A stretch of 36,879 bases of DNA from an uncultured Bacteroidales bacterium (lineage in GTDB: Bacteria; Bacteroidota; Bacteroidia; Bacteroidales; P3): positions 1 to 36,879 of the forward strand of contig OMYR01000007.1 of NCBI GenBank assembly GCA_900315335.1, in the 5' to 3' direction. Numbering within the stretch: position 1 is the first letter of the stretch; each line of letters starts with the position of its first letter. Made by a program: the position numbers and the translations under genes. The notes beneath the pieces are model-generated. The model did not search any database. It saw only the letters and a program-made list of their open reading frames with translations, and had not been told where the DNA came from. Positions 23,828-33,525 of the stretch are shown here, piece after piece.

Positions 23828-24877
23828 TCAAGCATTATCGGTTAGCAACCAACTGTTGGCAATCTTTGCTATCGCTTCGGTGTCCTGCTGTTTCATACAT
23901 TTGAAATGAGTTTTCGGACATTTCTTGTAGCCGAGTTTTGAACAAGGACGGCACTTCAAATCTTTGACTTCAAATATATGATTTTCCGCTTCACAATCCT
24001 TTGGCAAATATGGGTACATTCCAAATTCGGGAACAGTATTGCCCCAAACCGAGATAATATTCTTTTTCCTTGCTGCTGCAATGTGCATAAGACCTGTATC
24101 AGCAGTAATTATTCCGTTGGAAGTGTCTATCAAAGCCGCACTTTGCGTCAATGAGAATGCCCCACAACCATTGAACACTCTTGCACCTATGACGTTTTCT
24201 ACTTTATTGGCTTTTATCTTGTCATTAATATCTCCAAGAAGTAGTATATTGCCCTCAATCTTTTCACATATTGCTATAATGATGTCAGTAGGTATTTGCT
24301 TAGTTACATGTTTCGCTCCAACGGCTATAACAACATAGCCTTCTTGAAATGAAAGCGGCAAAGCGTTAGGGAATATATAATCTTCCTCCTGAACAAAAAA
24401 ATCCAAACCTTTGTTATCGTTTTCAACGTCCAAATGTTTCACCGCTTGGAAATATCTATCCACAATATGGGTATCAGGCATAACATTTTTTTTCGTATGA
24501 ATGTAATACCATTTTTTCAGATTTAGTTTTTGGAACGTCTCACTTGGTTTATGCAAAGCCAAACAAATTCGTAACGAACGCAGATTTTTATGCAAATCTA
24601 TTACGTAATCGAAATTCTCTTTTCTCAATTCCTTTATAAGTTGATACAGACCCACACTTTTACTATAAAGATGAATCTTATCTATATAAGGATTGTTTTC
24701 TAAGATAGAAATATTCTGCTGTTTGGTTAAATAATGAATTTGACAATCTTTATACTTGTTTTTCAAACACCTTACTATCGGAGTTGTTAATACAATATCC
24801 CCAATAGAAGAAAACCTTATAACAAGTACTTTCTTTATGGGAGTGTCGTCGTCCGAGTTTTCGCTTGTATCTTCCAT
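23828..24877 (-). CDS. GT9 heptosyltransferase-family glycosyltransferase
   Basis: A 349-residue ADP-heptose:LPS heptosyltransferase-like GT-B enzyme. The N-terminal domain has VLVIRFSSIGDIVLTTPIVR and FDYVIDLHKNLRSLRI. The C-terminal nucleotide-sugar domain has IAVGAKHVTKQIP, ILLLGDINDK and GIITADTGLMHIAAARKKNIISVWGNT. It probably builds the inner core of lipopolysaccharide on the cytoplasmic face of the inner membrane. A Cys-rich tail (about 300-330: CRPCSKLGYKKCPKTHFKC) is commonly seen in Bacteroidetes members. Its own promoter is visible at 24901-24930. It starts a GT9-mazG-MBL run. Confidence 0.93.
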   Translation of the reverse strand: MEDTSENSDDDTPIKKVLVIRFSSIGDIVLTTPIVRCLKNKYKDCQIHYLTKQQNISILENNPYIDKIHLYSKSVGLYQLIKELRKENFDYVIDLHKNLRSLRICLALHKPSETFQKLNLKKWYYIHTKKNVMPDTHIVDRYFQAVKHLDVENDNKGLDFFVQEEDYIFPNALPLSFQEGYVVIAVGAKHVTKQIPTDIIIAICEKIEGNILLLGDINDKIKANKVENVIGARVFNGCGAFSLTQSAALIDTSNGIITADTGLMHIAAARKKNIISVWGNTVPEFGMYPYLPKDCEAENHIFEVKDLKCRPCSKLGYKKCPKTHFKCMKQQDTEAIAKIANSWLLTDNA

Positions 24878-24900
24878 TTGATTATTTGATTTATTTTTTG

Positions 24901-24930
24901 CAAAATTACAAAGTTTTTACAAACTATCAA
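24901..24930 (-). promoter_or_regulatory. promoter of the GT9-mazG-MBL run
   Basis: The minus strand reads TTG (24930-24928), 19 bases, TAATTTTG (24908-24901), matching the Bacteroidetes promoter consensus; the start codon is 23 bases further on. Confidence 0.65.
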
Positions 24931-24963
24931 GTCTTTTTGTGTTTTATCTTAAATTTCACCCCA

Positions 24964-26406
24964 CTATCCTACTTTGTTTTCCAAAGATATGGAAAGGAGT
25001 TTTTGAGCCTCAACGGCAAATTCCATAGGCAATCGACTCAACACATCTTTGGCATAACCATTAACAATCAAACCTATTGCCGCTTCCTCGGAAATACCCC
25101 TTTGACGGCAATACATAAGTTGGTCTTCCGAAATCTTTGAAGTGGTAGCCTCATGCTCTACAACCGCAGTGGAATTATCAACGCTTATATATGGAAACGT
25201 GTGAGCCCCACATTTATCCGTCAATAGCAATGAATCGCATTGAGAAAAGTTTTTGGCATTCTCCGCCGTCTTGGCAACTTTCACCAATCCGCGATAAGAA
25301 TTTTCACTTCTGCCTGCCGAAATACCTTTACTCATAATTGTACTCTTGGTATTTTTACCCAAATGTATCATCTTGGTTCCCGTATCCGCCATTTGCAAGT
25401 TATTGGTTACGGCAACAGAGTAAAATTCGCCGATACTGTTATCACCTGCCAAAACACAAGAAGGATATTTCCAAGTCAAAGCTGAGCCTGTCTCAACTTG
25501 CGTCCAAGATAATTTTGCATTGTTACCTTTACAAATTCCACGTTTGGTTACAAAATTAAATATACCGCCTTTTCCCTCTTTATCGCCGGGATACCAATTT
25601 TGCACGGTTGAATATTTTACATTGGCATCTTTCATAACCACAATTTCCACAATGGCTGCGTGCAATTGATTTTCATCTCTTTGCGGAGCAGTGCAACCTT
25701 CCATATAAGAAACATACGCTCCCTCATCAGCGACAATTAAAGTCCTTTCAAACTGTCCCGTTCCCCTTGCATTGATACGAAAATATGTGGATAAATCCAT
25801 AGGACAATGAACACCCTTTGGTATATAACAAAAACTGCCGTCAGAAAAAACCGCACAATTCAATGCCGCAAAAAAATTGTCGTTATAAGGCACAACGCTT
25901 CCAAGATATTTCCTTACCAAATCGGGATAATTCTTTATCGCCTCGCTCATCGAACAGAAAATGATGCCATATTTTTGCAAAGTATCTTGAAATGTTGTCT
26001 TAACACTTACCGAATCCATGACAGCATCGACAGCAACGCCGGCAAGAATCTTTTGTTCGTGCAAAGGGACGCCTAACTTGTTAAACGTCTCCAATATCTC
26101 GGGATCAACTTCGTCCAAAGATTTCTTTTTATTTTGCTTCGGGGCTGCATAGTATATAATATCCTGAAAATCTATTTTAGGAATTTTCAAATGAGCCCAA
26201 TTCGGCATTTTCATTTTCTGCCAAGCCCTAAAAGCTTTTAATCTATATTCCAAAAGCCATTCGGGTTCGCCTTTCAAAGTCGAAATTTTGCGTACAACAT
26301 CTTCATTTATGCCTTTTCCTATATATTCGGTATCAATATCGGTAACAAATCCGTGTTTATACCCTTCGCTTGTTACGTCCTTGATAATATTTTCCTCGTT
26401 GTTCAT
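24964..26406 (-). CDS. sufB: Fe-S cluster assembly scaffold SufB
   Basis: A 480-residue SufB. Recognisable segments are the N-terminal [18 protein letters not shown], the core beta-helix with [20 protein letters not shown] and [20 protein letters not shown], the [15 protein letters not shown] motif, and the conserved C-terminal [19 protein letters not shown] and [23 protein letters not shown]. SufB forms the SufBC2D scaffold where iron-sulphur clusters are built. Its usual partners sufC and sufD do not follow; the next gene downstream is a glycosyltransferase with its own promoter. A promoter lies directly upstream. Confidence 0.97.
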   Translation of the reverse strand: MNNEENIIKDVTSEGYKHGFVTDIDTEYIGKGINEDVVRKISTLKGEPEWLLEYRLKAFRAWQKMKMPNWAHLKIPKIDFQDIIYYAAPKQNKKKSLDEVDPEILETFNKLGVPLHEQKILAGVAVDAVMDSVSVKTTFQDTLQKYGIIFCSMSEAIKNYPDLVRKYLGSVVPYNDNFFAALNCAVFSDGSFCYIPKGVHCPMDLSTYFRINARGTGQFERTLIVADEGAYVSYMEGCTAPQRDENQLHAAIVEIVVMKDANVKYSTVQNWYPGDKEGKGGIFNFVTKRGICKGNNAKLSWTQVETGSALTWKYPSCVLAGDNSIGEFYSVAVTNNLQMADTGTKMIHLGKNTKSTIMSKGISAGRSENSYRGLVKVAKTAENAKNFSQCDSLLLTDKCGAHTFPYISVDNSTAVVEHEATTSKISEDQLMYCRQRGISEEAAIGLIVNGYAKDVLSRLPMEFAVEAQKLLSISLENKVG

Positions 26407-26428
26407 CTCACAATTCTTTTTGCGAATG

Positions 26429-26458
26429 CAAAATTACAAATAAATTTTTGAATACAAA
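26429..26458 (-). promoter_or_regulatory. promoter of sufB
   Basis: On the minus strand TTTG (26458-26455) and TAATTTTG (26436-26429) are separated by 18 bases, fitting the Bacteroidetes consensus; the sufB ATG is 22 bases beyond. Confidence 0.65.
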
Positions 26459-26514
26459 ACATCGACAATATTTTATAAGACTTATTCGCTTTTCTTGGAT
26501 TTTGCACAACTATA

Positions 26515-27648
26515 TTACAACGTTCCGCCTATACCTTTGAATTTCTCAACAAAGGCAACAATCTTTTGATATACTCTTTGAAATATTGCAGAATAATGAG
26601 GATTTAACGGACTCATCTTTGGTAATATTTTAGGAAAATCACTACCTTCATCACTCGCTTTTTCTCTTCTTAAAGAATACTCAATATATCTTTTGGCTGC
26701 ATCATTATTCAAATTCTCCGATTTAATCAACTCTTCTGCTTCTTGTTTCTCAATATCACGTGCATATTTATAAAATAATTCAAGAGTGGTTGCCTTATCT
26801 TTGATTAAATCCAAATCCACCTGATTGATAAAACCCACAATCAAACTCTCCTTTGGTCTGCAATTCTCATTTGAGCGAATTATTTTTTGAATAGTCTCTA
26901 TCAACAACGATTTATCATCAATATTTTTGTTATGTTCAAAAATCAATTCAATAATATAGTCAAACGTTATTTCTTGTGATTTTAGTAATTCTACTTCAAA
27001 TACTATATCATTTCTCCAATTAGATTCCTTTTTATGTGATTCTTCGATAATATCATTGTAAATAGATTTATAATCTTGAATTTTGCGTTCAGATATAATT
27101 TCTACCTGCTGCATATTCTTTATATCTTCATCTGTAACAAAATACTTTTCCTTAAAGTTTTTGACAGCCTCATCATCATTTAGATCTATTTTGTTTAAGG
27201 CTTTCAACATCTCAAATTCATCATAATTCAAAAGAATATTCTCTATTCTCAAATACTTCCCGAACAATATAGCAAACTCCTTCTTCTGCGACTCACCTTC
27301 TATTTTATCTATTGAAGAAAATTTCTCTTTTAATTCTTTTACAATATCCTTATAACCTTTATATCTCTTGCCATTATCATCAAAACCTTCTAAATAATCT
27401 TTGAAACTTCTTTCTAAAACAATCATAGTCGAATTTTCATTTTGACTTTCATCACCGAACAAAGCAAGTGCTTGTTTAGTTTGGGTTTCCAAATCTCTGA
27501 AAGTTACAATATTTCCAAAAGGCTTAGTTTTATCATATATTCTATTAGTACGAGAAAAGGCTTGTATCAACCCGTGATAACGTAAGTTTTTATCGACAAA
27601 AAGAGTGTTTAATTTAGGAGCGTCAAAACCTGTAAGGAACATACCCAC
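26515..27648 (-). CDS. HsdR C-terminal fragment (second helicase domain and helical region)
   Basis: This is the part of hsdR after the in-frame stop. The first in-frame start-like codon is a GTG at 27648, inside motif V, so independent translation is doubtful. It contains VGMFLTGFDAPKLNTLFVDK (motif V), IQAFSRTNRIYD (motif VI) and a long charged helical C-terminus used for assembly with the methyltransferase. The region shows no further stops or frameshifts, suggesting the nonsense change is recent. Confidence 0.7.
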   Translation of the reverse strand: MGMFLTGFDAPKLNTLFVDKNLRYHGLIQAFSRTNRIYDKTKPFGNIVTFRDLETQTKQALALFGDESQNENSTMIVLERSFKDYLEGFDDNGKRYKGYKDIVKELKEKFSSIDKIEGESQKKEFAILFGKYLRIENILLNYDEFEMLKALNKIDLNDDEAVKNFKEKYFVTDEDIKNMQQVEIISERKIQDYKSIYNDIIEESHKKESNWRNDIVFEVELLKSQEITFDYIIELIFEHNKNIDDKSLLIETIQKIIRSNENCRPKESLIVGFINQVDLDLIKDKATTLELFYKYARDIEKQEAEELIKSENLNNDAAKRYIEYSLRREKASDEGSDFPKILPKMSPLNPHYSAIFQRVYQKIVAFVEKFKGIGGTL

Positions 27649-27708
27649 AACAATGACAATATCTACTTCCGTATTTTTTACTCTTTTGGCAAGGTCTTTA
27701 TAATAGTT

Positions 27709-29598
27709 TTAAAAACTCTCACTATCAACACTATAATTTGTTCCAAACATTGCATTGTAATCCCCAATGGCTTTTTCCAAAAATTCTTTGGCACTCGTGT
27801 TTAATGCTGTCGGTTCAAAAGTTTCTTCTTTTATATCTCCTATTGCAGTTTGCTCTTCATTGGCAACAAAAGAAAATATAGTTGCAATCTTCAATGGTTT
27901 ATTGTTATCTTTTTGAAGTTTTGTTAATTCTTCATAATAACATTTGGCTGCTTCAACACTACTTACGGCAAACATCGCATTAAAGCCTTTTTGACCGAAT
28001 ACATTTCTATGTGTTTTTGAATTAAAATTATTCAAAATATATTTGGAAATTGCTGTAATTCGTTCCGGATGCAAAAAAGCCTTTTTATCTTCTGCTGCGG
28101 TTATTTTCTTTTCATCTGTTTCGGTTTCTTCGCTCTTAAACTTAGGTCTTGTATCATTGTAATCTATTTTGAATTTCAAAACCTTTTCATCTCTTATAGC
28201 ATTAGTTATAACATAAGAATGCAATTTTGCTCCAAAAACGCTTGCTGTTGTTTTACCTGTACTCAACGCATTTTCTTTAAATATCGGCGTTCCTGTAAAT
28301 CCAAATTGATAATACTTCTTAAACTTTTTTTGTATTAATCTTTGCTCTTCTCCGAATTGGGAACGGTGTGCCTCATCAAAAATAAACACAACTTGCTTTT
28401 CGTATATGGGTAATTTATCGCTTGAACTTAAAAGTCTATGCAATTTTTGAATTGTTGTAACTATTATTTTGTTATCGTCTTTATCGATATTGCGTTTCAA
28501 TTCGGCAGTACTGTTTGAGCCATTGACACTATCGGGCGAAAACCTTTGATATTCTTTCATTGTCTGATAATCCAAATCTTTTCTATCGACAACAAAAAAT
28601 ACCTTATCTATAAAATCCAACTGCGTTGCCAAACGTGCCGTTTTGAAACTTGTAAGTGTTTTGCCAGAACCTGTGGCGTGCCAAATATATCCGCCTGCTT
28701 CGGGGCAAGAAATAATATTTGAATTATGTGAACATTGTATTTTCCACAAAATTCTCTCCGTTGCCGCTATCTGATAAGGACGCATAATTAGTAATTCATT
28801 ATCCACATTGAAAACAGAATAAGTTAGCAAGATACTCAAAAGAGTATTTTTCTGGAAAAATGTTGCCGTAAAATATTTAAGGTCTTTTACCAAATTATTT
28901 TTGGCATCTGCCCAATTCATAGTAAAATCGAAACTATTGGCTTCTCTTTTCAATGTATTTGCAAAATAACGAGTATCCGTCCCATTGGATATAACAAATA
29001 TCTGAACGTATTTATATAACGAATGCTCACTATTAAAACTCTCTTTGCTATAACGGTGAATTTGATTAAAAGCCTCACTAATAGGAACGCCACGTCTTTT
29101 CAATTCAATCTGAACCAACGGCAAACCATTAACCAATATAGTAACATCATAACGATTTTTATGCGTCCCACTTTGCTCAAACTGAGAAATGACCTGAACT
29201 TTATTTCGTGCTATTTGCTTTTTATCTACCAAATAAATATTTTTCAATTCATTGTTATCAAAAATAAAGTCTTTGACATAATCCTCTTGAATCTTCTTGG
29301 TTTTATCTACCAAAGTATCATTAGGCTTATCCAAATACTCTGTTACAAAACGCTCCCATTCATTATCTGTAAAAACAACTTCATTCAGTTTCTCTATCTG
29401 TTTTCTTGCGTTTGATAACAAGGCTTTGGGTTCTGAAACATCTTGCAAATATTCATAGCCTTGATTTTGTAAATCGCTTATCAATTCTTTTTCAAGTTCT
29501 GCCTCTGTTTGGTAACCTTTTTCAGTGGATTCTTTATAATCGTATTTATCAAGCACTATAAAGTTATTTGCTTGTGCTATTGTTTTGCATTTTTCCAT
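27709..29598 (-). CDS. HsdR N-terminal fragment (nuclease plus first helicase domain)
   Basis: The 629-residue open frame starts with an ATG at 29598. It contains the type I family N-terminal region ([17 protein letters not shown]), the PD-(D/E)xK nuclease site [21 protein letters not shown] (Asp, then Glu-x-Lys), Walker [13 protein letters not shown] at about 306-312, [12 protein letters not shown], the DEAH box [12 protein letters not shown] and FGFTGTPIF (motif III). It ends abruptly at SESF before motif V. It may still bind HsdM-HsdS, but a functional translocase is not expected. Confidence 0.9.
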   Translation of the reverse strand: MEKCKTIAQANNFIVLDKYDYKESTEKGYQTEAELEKELISDLQNQGYEYLQDVSEPKALLSNARKQIEKLNEVVFTDNEWERFVTEYLDKPNDTLVDKTKKIQEDYVKDFIFDNNELKNIYLVDKKQIARNKVQVISQFEQSGTHKNRYDVTILVNGLPLVQIELKRRGVPISEAFNQIHRYSKESFNSEHSLYKYVQIFVISNGTDTRYFANTLKREANSFDFTMNWADAKNNLVKDLKYFTATFFQKNTLLSILLTYSVFNVDNELLIMRPYQIAATERILWKIQCSHNSNIISCPEAGGYIWHATGSGKTLTSFKTARLATQLDFIDKVFFVVDRKDLDYQTMKEYQRFSPDSVNGSNSTAELKRNIDKDDNKIIVTTIQKLHRLLSSSDKLPIYEKQVVFIFDEAHRSQFGEEQRLIQKKFKKYYQFGFTGTPIFKENALSTGKTTASVFGAKLHSYVITNAIRDEKVLKFKIDYNDTRPKFKSEETETDEKKITAAEDKKAFLHPERITAISKYILNNFNSKTHRNVFGQKGFNAMFAVSSVEAAKCYYEELTKLQKDNNKPLKIATIFSFVANEEQTAIGDIKEETFEPTALNTSAKEFLEKAIGDYNAMFGTNYSVDSESF

Positions 29599-29649
29599 AA
29601 TTCTCTTTTGATTTTATTTTGTTTTCACAATTTTATTTTCTATTCGTTT

Positions 29650-30834
29650 TTATACTGTTTGTTTCTGTCTTGGAAACGACAATAATTTGTTTCTGTAATA
29701 TTCATATTGCTGTTGTACGGCTTCTATCTCGGCTGGTAATCCTTGCGATAAATCGCTAACCAACGCATAAAATTTATCCAAAATTTTTACAATTCGTTTT
29801 TGCTCCTCAATAGGCGGAATGGGTATTTCAAATCTCGCTATCAAATCGCCATAAACGTGGGGTATTCCTGCTCCTTGCTTCGTAGTATGTATTTTCTCTT
29901 GAATGTTTTTCAAAAAGTAAAATATATATTTAACATCAAGACTATTATCCAAAGGGCTAACCGTAAAGGCATCTGATACGAATATAGGCGTTTTCCAATA
30001 TGACACATAGCCAGCATAAGCACCAGAGCCAGCCACGACTATTGTTTGTCCATCTCTATTGGCAACATTGTGATAATATGCAGGCTCTTTTCCTCCTGCA
30101 ACAACGGGAATATTTCCAATTGTTGTTTCTTTCTTTGTAAGAGTTTGCCCCCTTTTAAAATTACACACATCTCCTAATCGCTTTCGCTTATACCCCTCCC
30201 CACAAATATTATCGAAAGTGAGTAGTTTATTTCTATAATACTCGTACTGCTGCTTCCTCGCTTGCAGCTCCGCTGAAAGATTCGTAAAAGAATCCAAAAT
30301 ATGGGCAATTTCAGTTTGTACTTCTATAGGTGGAACAGGAATGCAAATTTTAGCAAAACGCTTTTTTGACACATTGTATCGTGTTACACCACTTGCCGTT
30401 TTTTTAATTTGTTCTCTAATATCATTACTTCTCAAAATATGCTTTAAGTAATGGAGATTAAACTCTTCCATTTTATAAAGGCGTAACCCAAAACAAAATG
30501 AATTAAGATATAACTTCTCACTTGTTTGAGTTGTAACAACAGAAGACATTCCACATTCGTCAGGTGTTTCTGATGAACCGGTAAACAATATGTCTCCATA
30601 TATAACTATATGTTGTTTTTCATTGTCTGAGATTTTTACTTTATCTTCAAAATCAATATTCAAAGATGGGTTTGCATATACATTACGATAAGTTATAAAT
30701 TTTGAATTTCCATCTTTAAAATCTTCTTTTGATTTTCCAGTCAAACCTCCAAAAAAATCTCCTATATCTTCCAACTTTTTATACTCCACTCCGTTTGGGC
30801 AGAGTTTCTGTATTAATTCTTGTAGTTTGTTCAT
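29650..30834 (-). CDS. hsdS: type I restriction-modification specificity subunit HsdS
   Basis: A 394-residue HsdS with two target-recognition domains (about 1-160 and 210-340). Each is followed by a conserved helical repeat: IPVPPIEVQTEIAHILDSF, then QQYEYYRNKLLTF in the centre, and IPIPPIEEQKRIVKILDKF, then QQYEYYRNKLLSF at the end. Each domain reads half of a bipartite target; the helices set the spacing and bind HsdM. The ATG overlaps the hsdM stop in TAATG. The near-identical repeats at protein and DNA level could allow domain exchange, though no second hsdS copy lies within the window. Confidence 0.96.
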   Translation of the reverse strand: MNKLQELIQKLCPNGVEYKKLEDIGDFFGGLTGKSKEDFKDGNSKFITYRNVYANPSLNIDFEDKVKISDNEKQHIVIYGDILFTGSSETPDECGMSSVVTTQTSEKLYLNSFCFGLRLYKMEEFNLHYLKHILRSNDIREQIKKTASGVTRYNVSKKRFAKICIPVPPIEVQTEIAHILDSFTNLSAELQARKQQYEYYRNKLLTFDNICGEGYKRKRLGDVCNFKRGQTLTKKETTIGNIPVVAGGKEPAYYHNVANRDGQTIVVAGSGAYAGYVSYWKTPIFVSDAFTVSPLDNSLDVKYIFYFLKNIQEKIHTTKQGAGIPHVYGDLIARFEIPIPPIEEQKRIVKILDKFYALVSDLSQGLPAEIEAVQQQYEYYRNKLLSFPRQKQTV

Positions 30835-32408
30835 TAAATTTCTCCCTCCAATTGTTCAATGATTTTATTTATCTCTGTCCTTAATTCGTTTTCTTTTGCA
30901 ACAATGTTTTTTATTCTATCATTCAACTCCTTTATATCTATAACCTCACGAGTATCTTTAACTTCCACATAACTGCTAACAGACAGATTGTAATCATTAG
31001 CCGCAATTTCTCTATTATCAACCGACTTGGCAAGGTATTGAATATCCTCTTTTTTGTCAAATATATCCATAATTCTATTGATATGTGTATCGGCAAGAAT
31101 ATTCATATTGGTCTCTTTATTATAAAAATCGCTGCCCGAAGCGTCTATAAACTGAGTTTTATTGTTTGATTTATGTTTGGAAAGAACCAATATATTGACT
31201 GCAATCGTCGTTCCGTAAAACAAGTTACCGGGCAACGCAATAATAGTTTCAACAAAGTTATTATCCACCAAATATTGTCTTATCTTTTTCTCGGCACCAC
31301 CACGATAAAACACACCGGGAAAACAAACAATAGCGGCACGCCCCTTGCTCGAAAGATAGTTCAAAGAATGCATAATAAAAGCAAAATCCGCTTTTGAATT
31401 TGGTGCAAGCACTCCCGCAGGTGCAAAACGCTCATCATTAATAAGTGTCGGATCGTCCTGACCTTTCCATTTGATAGAATACGGAGGATTGGAAACAATA
31501 GCATCAAAAGGTTTCTCGTCTTTGAATTGAGGATTCAAAAGAGTATTGTCACAAATCATTTCAAATTTTGTGTAATTGACATTATGCAAAAACATATTCA
31601 TTCTTGCAAGGTTGTATGTTGTGTTGTTTATCTCTTGTCCGAAAAATCCGTCTTCTATTTTGTCCTCACCAAATTGTTTTTTGGCTTGCAAAAGCAATGA
31701 ACCCGAACCTGCGGCAGGGTCATAAATTTTATTGATTCTATCTTGTTTATGTATCGCTAAACGTACAAGAAGTTTGGAGACACACTGCGGTGTAAAAAAC
31801 TCGCCACCGGATTTACCGGCATTAGAAGCATAGTTGTGTATAAGAAATTCGTAAGCATCGCCGAAAATATCTATATGACTATCCTCAAATTTACCGAAAT
31901 CAAAAGCCTCAATACCTTTTATGATTGCAGCCAAACGTTTGTTTTTGTCTTCAACCGTTTTTCCTAAACGAGTGCTTGTTGCATCAAAATCATCAAACAA
32001 ACCACTTATATCACTCTCCGAAGCATAGCCCTTAGCAGAGGTTTCAATAGCGTCAAAGACTGCTTTTAGTTCTGTATTTAGATTGGGATTATTATTTGCG
32101 TTTTTTGCAATATTGCAAAATAATTGGGACGGATAAATAAAATATCCTTTTTCTTTTATTGCTAAATCTTTTATGTTATTTTTCTCTTCTATTGCTATTT
32201 GGCGATTTATTTCATCGTCTGACATATCCTCATATCTAAAATCCCCCCCCCCGTCCATATAGCTACTAAAATGCTCACTTATAAAGCGATAGAATAGAGT
32301 ACCTAATACAAACTGCTTAAAATCCCACCCATCAACAGCACCACGCACTTCATCGGCGATACTCCAAATTTGAGAATGTAATTGTTCCCTTTGCTGTGTC
32401 TCTGACAT
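30834..32408 (-). CDS. hsdM: type I restriction-modification methyltransferase subunit HsdM
   Basis: A 524-residue N6-adenine methyltransferase. The helical N-terminus (about 1-160) is followed by the catalytic domain with SAM motif [18 protein letters not shown] and catalytic NPPY in [12 protein letters not shown], then the C-terminal helices that contact HsdS. Codons 53-56 contain ten consecutive G's (32243-32252), giving three Gly in [12 protein letters not shown]; a change of one G would truncate the protein near residue 60. In this sequence the frame is open (ON). Promoter boxes lie at 32539-32569. The order hsdM-hsdS-hsdR is the EcoR124-like arrangement in one operon. Confidence 0.97.
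   Translation of the reverse strand: MSETQQREQLHSQIWSIADEVRGAVDGWDFKQFVLGTLFYRFISEHFSSYMDGGGDFRYEDMSDDEINRQIAIEEKNNIKDLAIKEKGYFIYPSQLFCNIAKNANNNPNLNTELKAVFDAIETSAKGYASESDISGLFDDFDATSTRLGKTVEDKNKRLAAIIKGIEAFDFGKFEDSHIDIFGDAYEFLIHNYASNAGKSGGEFFTPQCVSKLLVRLAIHKQDRINKIYDPAAGSGSLLLQAKKQFGEDKIEDGFFGQEINNTTYNLARMNMFLHNVNYTKFEMICDNTLLNPQFKDEKPFDAIVSNPPYSIKWKGQDDPTLINDERFAPAGVLAPNSKADFAFIMHSLNYLSSKGRAAIVCFPGVFYRGGAEKKIRQYLVDNNFVETIIALPGNLFYGTTIAVNILVLSKHKSNNKTQFIDASGSDFYNKETNMNILADTHINRIMDIFDKKEDIQYLAKSVDNREIAANDYNLSVSSYVEVKDTREVIDIKELNDRIKNIVAKENELRTEINKIIEQLEGEI
32243..32252. repeat. homopolymer of ten G (coding strand) in hsdM
   Basis: Ten C's on the plus strand, hence ten G's in the hsdM message, in an otherwise A+T-rich gene. 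Tracts of this length are known slippage sites in phase-variable genes of several bacteria. Confidence 0.95.
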
Positions 32409-32538
32409 TTTTTAATAATCTTATAATGTTAATTATTTTCTGTTTCAATTTTTCAATTGTCAATTCTTATATAATGAAAATCAAAAAATTTTTATCATTA
32501 TACGCATTGCAAACAACAACCAAAAAATAAACATCTTG

Positions 32539-32569
32539 CAAAGTTAGTATTTTTTATTAATAGCACAAA
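32539..32569 (-). promoter_or_regulatory. promoter of the hsd operon
   Basis: On the minus strand TTTG (32569-32566), a 19-base spacer and TAACTTTG (32546-32539) fit the Bacteroidetes consensus. The hsdM start is about 130 bases downstream, leaving a long A+T-rich leader in which I see no clear structure. Confidence 0.65.
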
Positions 32570-32590
32570 AAATTTTTACGACTTTTCACA

Positions 32591-32662
32591 AAATTAGTGT
32601 TAAACATCAGCAAAATAGTGTTAAACATCAGTTGAACGATGTTTAACACTATTTTTGCGATA
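32591..32662. repeat. 21-bp-period repeat array, copy D, with inverted unit
   Basis: Two units in one orientation (TAGTGTTAAACATCAGCAAAA, then the same core again) are followed by one in the opposite orientation. The last two form a perfect 18-bp inverted repeat (32612-32629 with 32638-32655) around an 8-base loop. It lies between the promoter of hsdM and the end of the envelope cluster and could fold into a bidirectional terminator-like hairpin. Confidence 0.85.
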
Positions 32663-32694
32663 AATGATAAGTATTTTTCGGCAACAAAAATCCG

Positions 32695-33525
32695 TTATAG
32701 ATTTTCAATAAGAGTGGTTTTGAATAGGCGGTTAAATTTTTGGGATTGCTTGTAATTGTATTTTTTGACGCTATACACTCCGCTCGTCTTAGCACCCGGA
32801 TACGTCATCGATAACGCCCCAACACCGCCGACGTATGCCGTTATATAACATTTATCAAAAATCTGCCACACTCCAAAGCCCAACGCCACCGCATTCATAC
32901 CCAAAGCCGCAAAACCTTGCAGGTACTCGCCCGCATATATCTGCCCCAAGCCGGGAATAAACGACAGAATTTCGGCAAGTCGCTCGCTTTTCTTTTCCGG
33001 TAATTCGGCATAAAGGGAATCTATCAACGGCAGCAAATCCTTTGCTCCGCTTTTTACGTGAAGTTCATTGAGCGTTTTGGCTGTCAGTCTTGCCGCATCA
33101 TAGTCCTGCAACTCATTTTGGGCAAGTAGTTTTATCAAAACAATATCTTCTTTTATCGTATCGGACAGCATTTCTGCCATTGCAACGGCTTCCAAACTCT
33201 TTGCGTAATCATCTCCCAAATAATAGCAAAGTGCAACTTGATAAAAATCTTCATAACGCTCGGCAACCCTTAGTAATATGTCTGCCGCCTTTGAATATTC
33301 TTTCAACGCCTTATAGCAAAGCGATTTTTGTTTCAAAGCATAATACGATTGCTCTTGTGAAGAGGACAAATAAAAACAACGTTCGTATTCAACGCGAGCC
33401 AATCGATAGTTTTTTTCTTCAAAAAGGCTGTCCGCCTTGGCACAAAACGATGAATTTTGAGCCGACAAACTACCTGCGAAATGTGTTACGCAAAGGAATA
33501 TGAATGTTATATAAAATCTGTACAT
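32695..33525 (-). CDS. exported repeat protein with PGLGxxYAG membrane domain (paralogue 1)
   Basis: About 276 residues from the ATG at 33525, which gives an ideal signal peptide (YITFIFLCVTHFAGSLSAQ); an in-frame ATG at 33552 is the alternative. Residues 25-165 are helical pairs resembling TPR units (FEEKNYRLARVEYERCFYL, ALKEYSKAADILLRVAERY). The C-terminal part starts with ILSFIPGLGQIYAGEYLQGF (about 186-205), followed by two hydrophobic segments. The same motif occurs in the next upstream gene, so the two are tandem paralogues. Its start overlaps the end of that gene by 56 bases. A small membrane domain like those in TM2-related proteins is likely. Function unknown. Confidence 0.75.
   Translation of the reverse strand: MYRFYITFIFLCVTHFAGSLSAQNSSFCAKADSLFEEKNYRLARVEYERCFYLSSSQEQSYYALKQKSLCYKALKEYSKAADILLRVAERYEDFYQVALCYYLGDDYAKSLEAVAMAEMLSDTIKEDIVLIKLLAQNELQDYDAARLTAKTLNELHVKSGAKDLLPLIDSLYAELPEKKSERLAEILSFIPGLGQIYAGEYLQGFAALGMNAVALGFGVWQIFDKCYITAYVGGVGALSMTYPGAKTSGVYSVKKYNYKQSQKFNRLFKTTLIENL

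Larger units (their letters stand above)
26515..29598 (-). pseudogene. hsdR: type I restriction endonuclease subunit HsdR, interrupted by one in-frame stop
   Basis: Read through one TAA codon at 27709-27711, the frame is continuous for 1027 residues, the usual size of EcoR124-type HsdR. Both sides of the stop match the family without a gap: before it [11 protein letters not shown], after it NYYKDLAKRVK and then VVGMFLTGFDAPKLN. The family has Gln at the interrupted position, so a CAA-to-TAA change explains the break; no frameshift is involved. The upstream part carries the nuclease and helicase motifs I-III; the downstream part carries motifs V and VI, needed for ATP-driven translocation. Without suppression, restriction should be inactive. 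Confidence 0.9.

Noticed and set aside
27649-27720. Frameshift as the cause of the hsdR break
   Set aside because: Both parts are in the same frame and homology continues without a gap across the TAA; a substitution explains it fully.
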